Assembly (NCBI RefSeq): GCF_000520595.1
Contig: NZ_KI914989.1
Coordinates: 156,453 to 210,502 of the forward strand
Origin: Arthrobacter sp. H5
GTDB taxonomy: Bacteria > Actinomycetota > Actinomycetes > Actinomycetales > Micrococcaceae
Reading direction: 5' to 3'
DNA: 54,050 bases
The notes beneath the pieces were generated by a model. It ran no database searches. It saw only the letters and a list, made by a program, of their open reading frames with translations, and was not told where the DNA came from. The translations under genes were made by a program, and so were the position numbers. This document shows positions 24,824 through 32,341 of the stretch, piece after piece (the stretch's first letter is position 1; every line of letters begins with the position of its first letter).

Positions 24824-24829
24824 TAGCGT
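24824..24829 (+). promoter_or_regulatory. -10 box of leaderless thioredoxin transcript
   Basis: TAGCGT stands exactly 6 bases before the ATG at 24836, with GCGACA 17 bases upstream as a possible -35. No ribosome binding site is present. The remaining 200 bp up to the divergent ABM gene shows no other clear signal. Confidence 0.6.
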
Positions 24830-24835
24830 GAAGAC

Positions 24836-25249
24836 ATGGCAACTATTGACATCACCGAGGCAACCTTTCCCGAGACCATCGAGAGCAACGACATTGTGTT
24901 CGTTGACTTTTGGGCCGAATGGTGTGGCCCGTGCAAGCAATTTGCTCCGGTGTATGACACCGTTTCGCAGAAGCATGAGGACATCACTTTCGCCAAGGTG
25001 GACACCGAGGCGGAGCAATCCCTCGCTGCGGCGGCCGGTATCACGTCCATCCCCACCCTGATGGCATTCCGCGAGAAGGTCCTCGTCTTCTCGCAGCCGG
25101 GCGCACTCAACGCAACTCAGTTCACCGAATTGGTCGACGCCGTGAAGGCCCTGGACATGACCGAGGTGCACGCGCAGGTTGCACAGCAACAGGCAGCTGC
25201 GGCCGACGGACAGGCAGCGCCTGCCGAGGAAGAGCGGAAAGAAGCCTAA
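24836..25249 (+). CDS. thioredoxin
   Basis: A 137-residue thioredoxin with the active site WCGPCK (residues 29-34), the conserved cis-Pro segment ITSIPTLMAFRE, and FWAEW before the active site. It reduces protein disulfides in the cytosol. The protein is longer than classical thioredoxins (about 105-110 residues) because of an Ala/Gln/Glu-rich tail (AQQQAAAADGQ) of probably disordered character. The start is leaderless by the TAGCGT box. No thioredoxin reductase is adjacent, so it is not the housekeeping trxB-trxA pair. It is followed by a strong terminator. Confidence 0.92.
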   Translation: MATIDITEATFPETIESNDIVFVDFWAEWCGPCKQFAPVYDTVSQKHEDITFAKVDTEAEQSLAAAAGITSIPTLMAFREKVLVFSQPGALNATQFTELVDAVKALDMTEVHAQVAQQQAAAADGQAAPAEEERKEA

Positions 25250-25258
25250 GACTTTACA

Positions 25259-25292
25259 GAAGCCCCCGGATCCGGAAGGAGCCGGGGGCTTC
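25259..25292. terminator. bidirectional terminator after thioredoxin
   Basis: GAAGCCCCCGG pairs perfectly with CCGGGGGCTTC around a 12-base loop. It lies between the convergent thioredoxin and ABM-like genes. Confidence 0.82.
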
Positions 25293-25297
25293 CGCCG

Positions 25298-25579
25298 TTA
25301 AGCAGCCCTGTTGATCTGAACCGGCTCAGCCAACAGACCGCTCAGCGACTCACCCAGGTCCTGCACCGCTGTTCCCTTGAGGTGTTTCTGCAGCAGTTCC
25401 TCGGATTCCCACTGCTCCGTCAGCACCATGCGGTCTTCGGAGGCCTCAGTGATCTCGTATCTGATGCACCCCGGCTCCTGGACAACCTGCTCAATGGCAA
25501 TGTCCAGGGCGAGCCTGACGCGGTGGAATTCGCCGTCGTTGGGAAGGAATGTGGCGGTCAAATCAACAAGTGTGCTCAT
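25298..25579 (-). CDS. ABM-domain protein
   Basis: A 93-residue protein with FHRVRLALDIAIEQVVQEPG, CIRYEITEASEDRMVLTEQW and HLKGTAVQDL, the typical layout of the antibiotic-biosynthesis-monooxygenase/YgiN fold (QEPGC-x-x-Y, then E-x-W). Such proteins act as dimers on quinones or aromatic intermediates, or detoxify; no specific reaction can be assigned. The ATG lies exactly 6 bases after a TAGGCT box on the minus strand, so the message is probably leaderless. Confidence 0.8.
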   Translation of the reverse strand: MSTLVDLTATFLPNDGEFHRVRLALDIAIEQVVQEPGCIRYEITEASEDRMVLTEQWESEELLQKHLKGTAVQDLGESLSGLLAEPVQINRAA

Positions 25580-25585
25580 GGTTCA

Positions 25586-25591
25586 AGCCTA
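25586..25591 (-). promoter_or_regulatory. -10 box of leaderless ABM transcript
   Basis: On the minus strand TAGGCT stands exactly 6 bases before the ATG at 25579. No ribosome binding site is present. Confidence 0.55.
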
Positions 25592-25616
25592 GCCAGCGGC
25601 ACGCGGGAATCGAACT

Positions 25617-26864
25617 CTAATAAAAGTTGGCGAGATCGCGGCACCTGGCGACGGGAATAGCAGCCACCCCCGCAAGAAGTCCCCAGACGAGTATGAGCGG
25701 AAGCGGACCCAGAGCGCCGGCGGCGAGGCCACCCACAATTGCAGCGACAGGCATGATCCCGAGGCTAATGGTCCGTTGCGCCGCGCCAACCGTGGCGAGT
25801 TCACTGCGGTCAACGGATCTGGGGAGAACTTCCGCGCCGGCTACAGCGGAGATCGACACAAGAAAACTCCACGTGAGGGCTTGGGCGGACAGCCAGATAA
25901 GGTCTGGGCCCGGAAACCACAGGCATCCGACGGCTAAAAGCACCGCGGGCACGGGAAGAAGTGCCGCGCCCGCGCGCAGTGTCCGCAAACCCAAGTGTTC
26001 GGACATTCTGGGAGCGGCAGCCGCCCCGAGGATGGCGCCGCCTGCTGAAAGCACGCCCAGGGCTGCGTATGCCCCAGGATGAATCAAAAGATCGCGCATC
26101 GAATAGACAGGAAGCACTGTGTTCCCCAGCATGGCACCCGCGTTGGTCAATGTGGCCGAGAGGGTCAGTGCCCAGGCAGCCGGGTTGCGGCGCAGAGTCC
26201 TGAAACCGTTGCGGAATTGGTTTGATGCCGAGACCCGCGGTGCGTTGGTTCGATGAATCTGCGGAACTTTGACGCCAAACTGGAAAGCACGGGAGGCAGC
26301 GTACGAGGCAGCGGAGGCCATCAACGCCGCAGGAACGCCCAAGAGGGCGATGAGAACACTTCCGGTTCCCGCAGCTGCCGTGGAGGTGGACTGATCAACC
26401 ATCGCCAGCCGTGAGTATGCCTTTTTCAGTTTGTGCGGTTGGATGATTCCTGGAATCACGGTGCGTTCGGCTGTGGTAAACAGGACATCTGCCAGGCCAA
26501 TCAAAACCGCGATGCACCCTAAAAGGGTTCCGGAAAGCCAGCCACCAAACCACGCTACACACAGGCCAGCCAGCGCCCCAAAGCGCAGCAGTGTGGCCGT
26601 TCCCATGGCGATCACCGGATTCCTCAGGCGGTCCACAGCCATTCCGATTGGCATCCCTAACAGCAGGAACGCACTCAATCCGATGGCGTTCAGGACTCCT
26701 ACATACGCGGTGCCGAGGCCCAGAGTGGCTACGGCGAGGATGGGAAGAACGGTGCGGGTGAGCGAATCCCCGAACCCTTCAGCAGCCCCGGTCCCAAGGA
26801 GAAATCGAAAGGAGCGTTTGCTGCGGCCGCTCTCCGAAATAACGTGATGTCCCTGAATCGTCAC
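25617..26864 (-). CDS. MFS transporter
   Basis: A 415-residue transporter with about 12 helices. FRFLLGTGAAEGFGDSLTRT at the start, LGMPIGMAVDRLRNPVIAMG in the loop 2-3 motif region, and TTAERTVIPGIIQPHKLKKA are features of MFS exporters related to macrolide/EntS-type pumps. The GTG at 26864 has GAGGGAA 6 bases upstream. The promoter region shared with the divergent zinc-finger gene carries a perfect TGTCAGG palindrome, so regulated expression is likely, but no regulator gene is adjacent. The substrate is unknown. Confidence 0.83.
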   Translation of the reverse strand: MTIQGHHVISESGRSKRSFRFLLGTGAAEGFGDSLTRTVLPILAVATLGLGTAYVGVLNAIGLSAFLLLGMPIGMAVDRLRNPVIAMGTATLLRFGALAGLCVAWFGGWLSGTLLGCIAVLIGLADVLFTTAERTVIPGIIQPHKLKKAYSRLAMVDQSTSTAAAGTGSVLIALLGVPAALMASAASYAASRAFQFGVKVPQIHRTNAPRVSASNQFRNGFRTLRRNPAAWALTLSATLTNAGAMLGNTVLPVYSMRDLLIHPGAYAALGVLSAGGAILGAAAAPRMSEHLGLRTLRAGAALLPVPAVLLAVGCLWFPGPDLIWLSAQALTWSFLVSISAVAGAEVLPRSVDRSELATVGAAQRTISLGIMPVAAIVGGLAAGALGPLPLILVWGLLAGVAAIPVARCRDLANFY

Positions 26865-26884
26865 TGTATTCCCTCATAAGTATG

Positions 26885-26925
26885 TGTCAGGCACTCCCTT
26901 ACATAGTGTCAGGATATGCCTGACA
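26885..26925. promoter_or_regulatory. TGTCAGG operator array between divergent genes
   Basis: TGTCAGG-ATATG-CCTGACA (26907-26925) is a perfect inverted repeat with 7-bp arms. A third half-site, TGTCAGG, stands at 26885-26891, two helical turns (22 bp) upstream of the left arm. The array lies between the MFS start (26864, minus) and the zinc-finger protein start (26952, plus) and overlaps possible -35 elements of both. The binding protein is unknown; the zinc-finger protein itself has an HTH-like C-terminus. Confidence 0.65.
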
Positions 26926-26939
26926 ACATAAACGCGCCA

Positions 26940-26945
26940 TAGACT
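26940..26945 (+). promoter_or_regulatory. -10 box of leaderless zinc-finger protein transcript
   Basis: TAGACT stands exactly 6 bases before the ATG at 26952. No ribosome binding site is present. Confidence 0.6.
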
Positions 26946-26951
26946 TTTCGT

Positions 26952-27335
26952 ATGAGGAGTGAATCAGAGCCGGGTAAATCGGACGACGGTATACATCAGC
27001 CGTTCATGTGTTCCTTCTGCCTGCGCGCGCGCGAGGAGACCGGGCTCCTCGCAGGGGCGCCCACTGCCGCAATTTGCAAGGACTGCGCGGGGCGGGCGCT
27101 TGCAATGCTCAGGGACGCCGCCCCGGCGGGGGACAAGTTGCCCGAGGCGCCGTGGGATATCCTCAACGACGCCGAGCTCCTCAAACGCCTGCCGCACGTT
27201 GCACAAGCCCGTGATCAGGTTGAAGAGCACCTGCGGACCTGGGTGGGCGTTGCCAAGAGTCGAGGGATTAGTTGGGCCAGTATTGGTGTCTCGCTGGGAA
27301 TGTCGCGGCAATCCGCGTGGGAACGGTTCCGGTAG
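26952..27335 (+). CDS. stand-alone ClpX-type C4 zinc-finger protein with HTH-like C-terminus
   Basis: A 127-residue protein. Residues about 19-47 read MCSFCLRAREETGLLAG then ICKDCAG, the CxxC...CxxC zinc-binding module found at the N-terminus of ClpX, but the ATPase domain is absent. After a linker, the C-terminus (VAKSRGISWASIGVSLGMSR, QSAWERF) resembles a helix-turn-helix with a SWA-x-IG-x-x-LG-x-SRQ-x-A pattern common in actinobacterial regulators. In ClpX the module binds adaptors and substrates, so this protein might bind DNA and tie it to ClpXP or to an adaptor; this is inference. The start is leaderless. Stop and next start are 3 bp apart. Confidence 0.8.
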   Translation: MRSESEPGKSDDGIHQPFMCSFCLRAREETGLLAGAPTAAICKDCAGRALAMLRDAAPAGDKLPEAPWDILNDAELLKRLPHVAQARDQVEEHLRTWVGVAKSRGISWASIGVSLGMSRQSAWERFR

Positions 27336-27338
27336 GCC

Positions 27339-28169
27339 ATGACGGTGCCGGAACTCCGCAGCCGCGCCTTCACCGATAAAAGCGATGAGCCGGAGATTCC
27401 GCTCCCGGCCGGCGACGTCACCGAGGGCGTGGTGCGGATTGGTGGAACGGTCCGCTGGCCCCATCAGCCGCAGTCCTTCGCAGTTGGCGCTTACCTTGAC
27501 CATTTGGAGCGCGCGGGCTTCGAGGGCAGCCCGCGCTTCCTCGGCCGTGACAGGGCCGGTCGGGACGTACTGACTTTCATTGATGGGAGGGTGGCGGGGG
27601 ATCCCATTGAGCCCTGGGTCCTGTCAGAAGAGTTGCTCACATCGGTGGGCCAGCTGGTGCGCCGGCTCCACGATGCTTCGCAGAACTACGACCCGTCGGT
27701 AGAACCGTTTCCGCCCCGGCCAATCCGGCAAGACTCTCTGGAACTTGTGACGCATCTCGACGTCACGCCGCAGAACGTTGTTGTCCGGGACGGGCGCGCG
27801 TTCGCCCTGATCGACTTCGACCTCGCGGGGCCCAGCACCCGATTGGCTGATTCCTACAACGCGGCCCTGCATTGGTCACCGCTGCGCGATCCGGCGGACC
27901 CCCCGCCACAATGGGAGGGAATGGACGTGGCCCGTAGGCTGCGGATCTTTGCCGACGCCTACGGCTGGACCGATGAGGAACGACGCCGGCTGCCGGCCTT
28001 TGGTGCGGAACGTGCAGAGCTGTCCTGGCAGCGGATGAAACACAACGCCGATCAGCTGGGCGAAGGCTGGAAGCGCATGTGGGACGAGGGCGTGGGGGAT
28101 GTCATCCGCAGACGCGGGACCTGGTTGGAGTCCCATGAGAAACTGCTGATCACGGCACTCACCAGCTAG
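27339..28169 (+). CDS. APH-type phosphotransferase
   Basis: A 276-residue protein of the aminoglycoside-phosphotransferase/kinase fold. The catalytic block is VTHLDVTPQNVVVRDGR (HxDxxxxN) followed by FALIDFDLAGPSTRLAD (IDxD metal site). N-terminal VVRIGGTVRWPHQPQSFAVG aligns with the nucleotide-binding lobe of this subfamily, in which some members are annotated as trifolitoxin immunity-like. It lies 3 bp after the zinc-finger gene without its own ribosome binding site, so translation is probably coupled. Small-molecule kinase activity is likely; an antibiotic-resistance role is not supported by sequence alone. Confidence 0.8.
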   Translation: MTVPELRSRAFTDKSDEPEIPLPAGDVTEGVVRIGGTVRWPHQPQSFAVGAYLDHLERAGFEGSPRFLGRDRAGRDVLTFIDGRVAGDPIEPWVLSEELLTSVGQLVRRLHDASQNYDPSVEPFPPRPIRQDSLELVTHLDVTPQNVVVRDGRAFALIDFDLAGPSTRLADSYNAALHWSPLRDPADPPPQWEGMDVARRLRIFADAYGWTDEERRRLPAFGAERAELSWQRMKHNADQLGEGWKRMWDEGVGDVIRRRGTWLESHEKLLITALTS

Positions 28170-28177
28170 CGGACACG

Positions 28178-29146
28178 TTATCGCCGCCGATGGTCCGACG
28201 GCGCAAGCCGCGGCCCGAATGCCTGCTTCCTGAACCCGCTCGCATACAGCATTCGCACCACCCTTTGGCGCTGCCCGGACCACGGTTCGAGCAAGCGCAG
28301 CATGCCGGCGTCGTCCGTTCTGCGTCCCGTGAGCGCCGCGCCCACAAACGCGGCGAGGTGAAAGTCGCCCACCGAGATTGAGTCCGGGCACCCATGCGTG
28401 CGCTGTAGAACCTCGGCGGCCGTCCACGGGCCGATCCCCGGAACTGAACACAGCCCCGCAGTAACGACGGCGCGCGGCTCACCAGCCAGCCGCTCCAGAG
28501 ATGCTCCCACAGTTGCGGCGCGCAGAATGGTGGCTGAACGCTTCGAATCGACCCCGGCCCGGTGCCATTCCCAGGAGGGCACGCGCCGCCATTGCTCTGG
28601 CGTGGGCGGCAACCGCAGCGCTGCGGGCATGCAGGGAGCGGCCGGTGTCGCGTCGCCGAACCGGGTGAGCAGATACCGCCAGGCACGCTTAGCCTCGGTG
28701 CCTGTTACCTTCTGTTCAAGAATGACGCGCACGACGGCGTCGAGCATCCTTCCGGTCGACGGGAACCTGAGCCCCGGCGTCAGATAGCGGCCCTTGCGCG
28801 CCAGTTCGGGCAGCTCGGAGGAATAGTCCGGTTCGTCGAAGACGCTCCAGTCGTCCTCCGCCCCGCAAAGTCGCGGGACCGAAGCGAGCGCTGCTTCGGC
28901 GCCGGGCCCCCACGCCGTGGCGTGCACTGCGGATGAGCGAAGCGGCCCATGCTGCACCAGGCGCACGGTGGCCACGCCGTCGTCCGTTCTGAATGCAAGC
29001 CAGGCGGCGCCGTCGTGCTGGATAAAGGACGGGTCAAGCGAACCGCACCGTAGTGGGCCGAGGGTTGCCGCCAGGTTGTATGCGCCGTCAGGCTCCCATA
29101 CCGCAGCCAAGGCGGAGGGGGAGGGGGAATGGACGGAAAGGCTCAT
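28178..29146 (-). CDS. AlkA-like DNA-3-methyladenine glycosylase
   Basis: A 322-residue base-excision repair enzyme of the HhH-GPD superfamily. RMLDAVVRVILEQKVTGTEA begins the helical core. The helix-hairpin-helix is LCSVPGIGPWTAAEVLQRTH, and the catalytic Asp follows in SISVGDFHLAAFVG. The N-terminal domain (about 120 residues) is in the AlkA position. The ATG at 29146 starts a family-like N-terminus (MSLSVHSPSPSALAAVWEPD); longer frames up to 29377 read as arginine-rich noise. It ends 8 bp from the convergent phosphotransferase. Alkylated purine removal is the expected role. Confidence 0.85.
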   Translation of the reverse strand: MSLSVHSPSPSALAAVWEPDGAYNLAATLGPLRCGSLDPSFIQHDGAAWLAFRTDDGVATVRLVQHGPLRSSAVHATAWGPGAEAALASVPRLCGAEDDWSVFDEPDYSSELPELARKGRYLTPGLRFPSTGRMLDAVVRVILEQKVTGTEAKRAWRYLLTRFGDATPAAPCMPAALRLPPTPEQWRRVPSWEWHRAGVDSKRSATILRAATVGASLERLAGEPRAVVTAGLCSVPGIGPWTAAEVLQRTHGCPDSISVGDFHLAAFVGAALTGRRTDDAGMLRLLEPWSGQRQRVVRMLYASGFRKQAFGPRLAPSDHRRR

Positions 29147-29322
29147 GCGGTTAATGGTGCCATGCGGCGCCGACAGAGCCGGCGCACCAACTCCCTGCGG
29201 GCGCACTCGAAACCGCCAGGCGCACCAGCTATAGCCGGCGCGTTGGCCGGTATCGGGTGCGTCAGAGGGAAAGTGCTGCGGCCGCAGGTCCCGCAGCGGA
29301 CAAAGCACCGGCTGCGAACCGG

Positions 29323-29328
29323 TAACTT
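29323..29328 (+). promoter_or_regulatory. -10 box of leaderless cbs transcript
   Basis: TAACTT stands exactly 6 bases before the ATG at 29335. There is no ribosome binding site. The rest of the 188-bp gap to the divergent glycosylase start shows no strong repeat. Confidence 0.55.
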
Positions 29329-29334
29329 TGTAGT

Positions 29335-30711
29335 ATGAAGTACGCCAATTCCGTCGTGGACCTGATCGGCAACACACCGCTGATAAAACTCAATAAAGTA
29401 ACCGACGGGATTGCGGCAACAATCCTCGTGAAGGTGGAGTACTTCAACCCGGGCGGTTCCGTGAAGGACCGGATCGCGGTCAAGATCATTGACGCCGCGG
29501 AGAACGAGGGCAAGCTAAAGCCCGGCGGCACCATCATCGAACCCACCTCAGGAAACACCGGCGTGGGTCTGGCACTGGTTGCCCAGCAGCGCGGCTACAA
29601 GTGCATCTTCGTGGTCCCTGACAAGGTGGGCGTGGACAAGCGCAACGTGCTCGCTGCTTATGGAGCAGAGGTTGTTGTCACACCCACGGCCGTGGCGCCG
29701 GACAGCCCACAGTCCTACTACGGCGTCTCCGACAGGCTTACCCGCGAAACCCCGGGCGCTTTCAAACCGGACCAGTTCTCCAATCCCAATGGACCGCTCA
29801 GCCATTACGAGAGCACGGGCCCGGAGATCTGGACCGACACCGACGGAGGAATCACCCACTTCGTGGCCGGCGTGGGCACCGGTGGAACCATCACCGGAAC
29901 GGGCCGCTACCTCAAGGAAGTTTCGGCCAAGCGGGACAAAGGGCCGGTGAAGATCATCGGAGCTGACCCGGAAGGCTCCATCTACTCCGGCGGCACCGGC
30001 CGGCCGTACTTCGTTGAGGGCGTCGGCGAGGATATGTGGCCAGACGCCTATGATCCGTCAGTGCCGGATGAAATCCTCGCAGTGACCGACGCGGAGAGCT
30101 TCGCAATGACACGCAGGCTTGCTCGCGAAGAGGGCCTCCTGGTGGGCGGCTCGTGCGGCATGGCCGTGGTGGCCGCGCTGAGGGTGGCAAAGGAACTTAC
30201 GGAGGAGGACGTCGTCGTCGTCCTTCTACCTGACAGCGGCCGTGGCTACCTGGGCAAGATCTTCAATGACGACTGGATGAAGTCCTACGGCTTCATGGAA
30301 AGCGGCGAGGAGGCCACCGTCGGAGAGGTGTTGCGGTCCAAGAACGGAAACATGCCGGACCTGGTCCACACGCACCCCACCGAGACGGTACGCGATGTCA
30401 TCCACATCATGAGTGAGTACGGCGTTTCCAATATCCCGGTGCTGTCCCAGGAACCACCCGTGGTCATGGGTGAGGTGCTGGGTTCGGTGGATGAGCGCTC
30501 GCTGACGGAGAAGATTTTCCACGGCGAAGCGAAGCTGACCGACAAGATTTCCGCGCACATGGATGGCCAGCTGCCGCTCATCGGTTCCCTTGAATCCGTA
30601 GCTACGGCACGGGAGCGGTTGCAGGACAGCGACACACTGATGGTCACGTTTGTTGGTGCCCCGGTGGGAATACTCACCCGGCATGACCTGCTGACCTACA
30701 TGAGCATCTAA
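29335..30711 (+). CDS. cbs: cystathionine beta-synthase
   Basis: A 458-residue PLP enzyme that condenses homocysteine with serine (or O-acetylserine) to cystathionine. The PLP lysine is K44 in YFNPGGSVKDRI. EPTSGNTGVGLALV and the phosphate loop GTGGTITGTGRYLKE are intact. Residues about 335-455 form a CBS-domain pair (GEVLRSKNGNMPDLVHTHPT, VGAPVGILTRHDLLTYMSI), the regulatory module that binds adenosyl ligands in relatives. It is followed after 9 bp by metB, giving an operon for the transsulfuration pathway in both directions. Length matches the mycobacterial enzyme. Confidence 0.94.
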   Translation: MKYANSVVDLIGNTPLIKLNKVTDGIAATILVKVEYFNPGGSVKDRIAVKIIDAAENEGKLKPGGTIIEPTSGNTGVGLALVAQQRGYKCIFVVPDKVGVDKRNVLAAYGAEVVVTPTAVAPDSPQSYYGVSDRLTRETPGAFKPDQFSNPNGPLSHYESTGPEIWTDTDGGITHFVAGVGTGGTITGTGRYLKEVSAKRDKGPVKIIGADPEGSIYSGGTGRPYFVEGVGEDMWPDAYDPSVPDEILAVTDAESFAMTRRLAREEGLLVGGSCGMAVVAALRVAKELTEEDVVVVLLPDSGRGYLGKIFNDDWMKSYGFMESGEEATVGEVLRSKNGNMPDLVHTHPTETVRDVIHIMSEYGVSNIPVLSQEPPVVMGEVLGSVDERSLTEKIFHGEAKLTDKISAHMDGQLPLIGSLESVATARERLQDSDTLMVTFVGAPVGILTRHDLLTYMSI

Positions 30712-30720
30712 GGAGACACC

Positions 30721-31872
30721 ATGACTAACCCAGGTTTTAATACCCGAGCAATCCACGCCGGCCAGACGCCCGACCCCACCACCGGGGCTGTCATCCCGCC
30801 GCTGTACCAGACCACCACGTTTGCGCAGGACGGCATCGGCAAGCTCCGGAACGGCTACGAATACGGGCGCGGCACCAACCCCACCCGCGACTCGCTGCAG
30901 ACCCAACTCGCCGCGCTTGAGGGCGGGGAGCATGCGTTCAGTTTTTCATCAGGGCTGGCCGCAGAGGATGCACTGATCCGGGCTCTACTCAAGCCCGGCG
31001 ACCACATCGTCATGGGTAACGACGTATACGGCGGAACGTACCGCCTTATCGACCGGGTCCTCGCTCCGTGGGGAATCAGCAACGCGGCGGTGGACATGTC
31101 CAGCGTCGAAACGGTCCGGACTGCGGTCACGGCGGGCAACACCCGCATGGTGTGGGTGGAAACCCCGTCCAATCCGATGATGAAGATCACCGACATTGCC
31201 GCCATCGCTGCGATTGCCCGTGAGGCCGGCGCCATTCTTGTGGTCGACAACACGTTTGCCACACCGTACCTGCAGCAGCCGCTCGCGCTGGGTGCCGACG
31301 TCGTCGTCCATTCCACCACCAAATACATTGGCGGCCATTCGGACGCAAGCGGCGGTGCCGTGGTACTGAACGACTCCGGTATGGCTGAGAAGGTGGGATT
31401 CATTCAGTTTGCGGTGGGTGCGGTGTCCGCGCCGATGGAGGCGTGGCTGACCACTCGCGGGCTGAAGACCCTGGGCGTGCGGATGGACCGGCACAGCTCC
31501 AATGCTCTCGCGATTGCCAAGTGGCTCACCGGACGCAGCGAAGTTGAACGGGTCTATTACCCGGGGCTTACAGACCATCCGGGTCATCAGCTCGCCGCTC
31601 AGCAGATGAAGAACTTCGGTGGGATGATCTCGGTGTCCTTCAAAGGCGGAGAGAAAGCCGCGCGTAAGGTTGCCGAGTCCACCACAGTGTTTACGCTGGC
31701 CGAGTCGTTGGGCGGGATCGAGTCGCTGATGAACTATCCGTCGGAGATGACCCACGCTTCAGTCAAGGGCACTGAACTGGCCGTTCCGGAGAACCTGATC
31801 CGGCTGTCCGTCGGCATTGAGGATGTGGAGGATCTCATCTCGGATCTGGAGCAGGCTTTCAGCAGCCTGTAA
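30721..31872 (+). CDS. metB: cystathionine gamma-synthase
   Basis: A 383-residue PLP enzyme of the Cys/Met metabolism family. YEYGRGTNPTRDSLQTQLA, the PLP lysine K201 in VVHSTTKYIGGHSD, and VWVETPSNPMMKI are visible. AAGGAG stands 3 to 8 bases after the cbs stop, before the ATG, showing co-expression. Gamma-synthase is preferred over gamma-lyase by similarity to actinobacterial MetB beside cbs, but the two activities cannot be separated by eye. Confidence 0.9.
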   Translation: MTNPGFNTRAIHAGQTPDPTTGAVIPPLYQTTTFAQDGIGKLRNGYEYGRGTNPTRDSLQTQLAALEGGEHAFSFSSGLAAEDALIRALLKPGDHIVMGNDVYGGTYRLIDRVLAPWGISNAAVDMSSVETVRTAVTAGNTRMVWVETPSNPMMKITDIAAIAAIAREAGAILVVDNTFATPYLQQPLALGADVVVHSTTKYIGGHSDASGGAVVLNDSGMAEKVGFIQFAVGAVSAPMEAWLTTRGLKTLGVRMDRHSSNALAIAKWLTGRSEVERVYYPGLTDHPGHQLAAQQMKNFGGMISVSFKGGEKAARKVAESTTVFTLAESLGGIESLMNYPSEMTHASVKGTELAVPENLIRLSVGIEDVEDLISDLEQAFSSL

Positions 31873-31887
31873 CACTACTCGTGTGGG

Positions 31888-32340
31888 TCAACGCTTCTTG
31901 AACGGACTCACGGTCCGGCTCACCAGCCGGACCCACTTGTTCTGGGGTTTAGGGCTGATTTTCTGAAACCAGTGATTGCTGGGCGGCAGCCACAGTGGCA
32001 CTACGGCAACGAGCATCACCACGGCGATCACCGACAGGCCGGGCGTGCTGCGCACCAGAATCGGCAGCCCCACAATGACTCCCACAGTGGACAGCAGTTC
32101 CCGTGCGCTCCGCTTTCCCCGGCGCAGGCGCAGCACCAGGAAGAGCTGCAGCAGCGCCAGCACCGCCATGAGCACCCCGAGCCCGATGAGCCCAAACCTG
32201 TCCTGCTCCTGCAACTGGGCGGACACCAGGAATGAGCCCGCCGCGATCAGGAAAAGGATGCTCACCACCAGCCAGACGGCAATGGCCGCCTTGAGGGTCA
32301 CTGGCTGTGGCGGGAGTTCAGGGCGCGGGGTGCGTGCCAT
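31888..32340 (-). CDS. small polytopic membrane protein of unknown function
   Basis: A 150-residue protein with four hydrophobic segments: AAIAVWLVVSILFLIAAGSF, LIGLGVLMAVLALLQLFLVL, LLSTVGVIVGLPILV and LSVIAVVMLVAVVPLWL. A cationic C-terminus follows (SPFKKR). The ATG at 32340 lies one base after the stop of the amidohydrolase and begins MARTPRPELPPQPVTLKAAI, so the two are translationally coupled. I do not recognise a named family. Confidence 0.72.
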   Translation of the reverse strand: MARTPRPELPPQPVTLKAAIAVWLVVSILFLIAAGSFLVSAQLQEQDRFGLIGLGVLMAVLALLQLFLVLRLRRGKRSARELLSTVGVIVGLPILVRSTPGLSVIAVVMLVAVVPLWLPPSNHWFQKISPKPQNKWVRLVSRTVSPFKKR

Positions 32341-32341
32341 G

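Noticed and set aside
29147-29377. 77-codon N-terminal extension of the AlkA-like glycosylase
   Set aside because: It overlaps the cbs start and has no family similarity; the ATG at 29146 gives a normal N-terminus.
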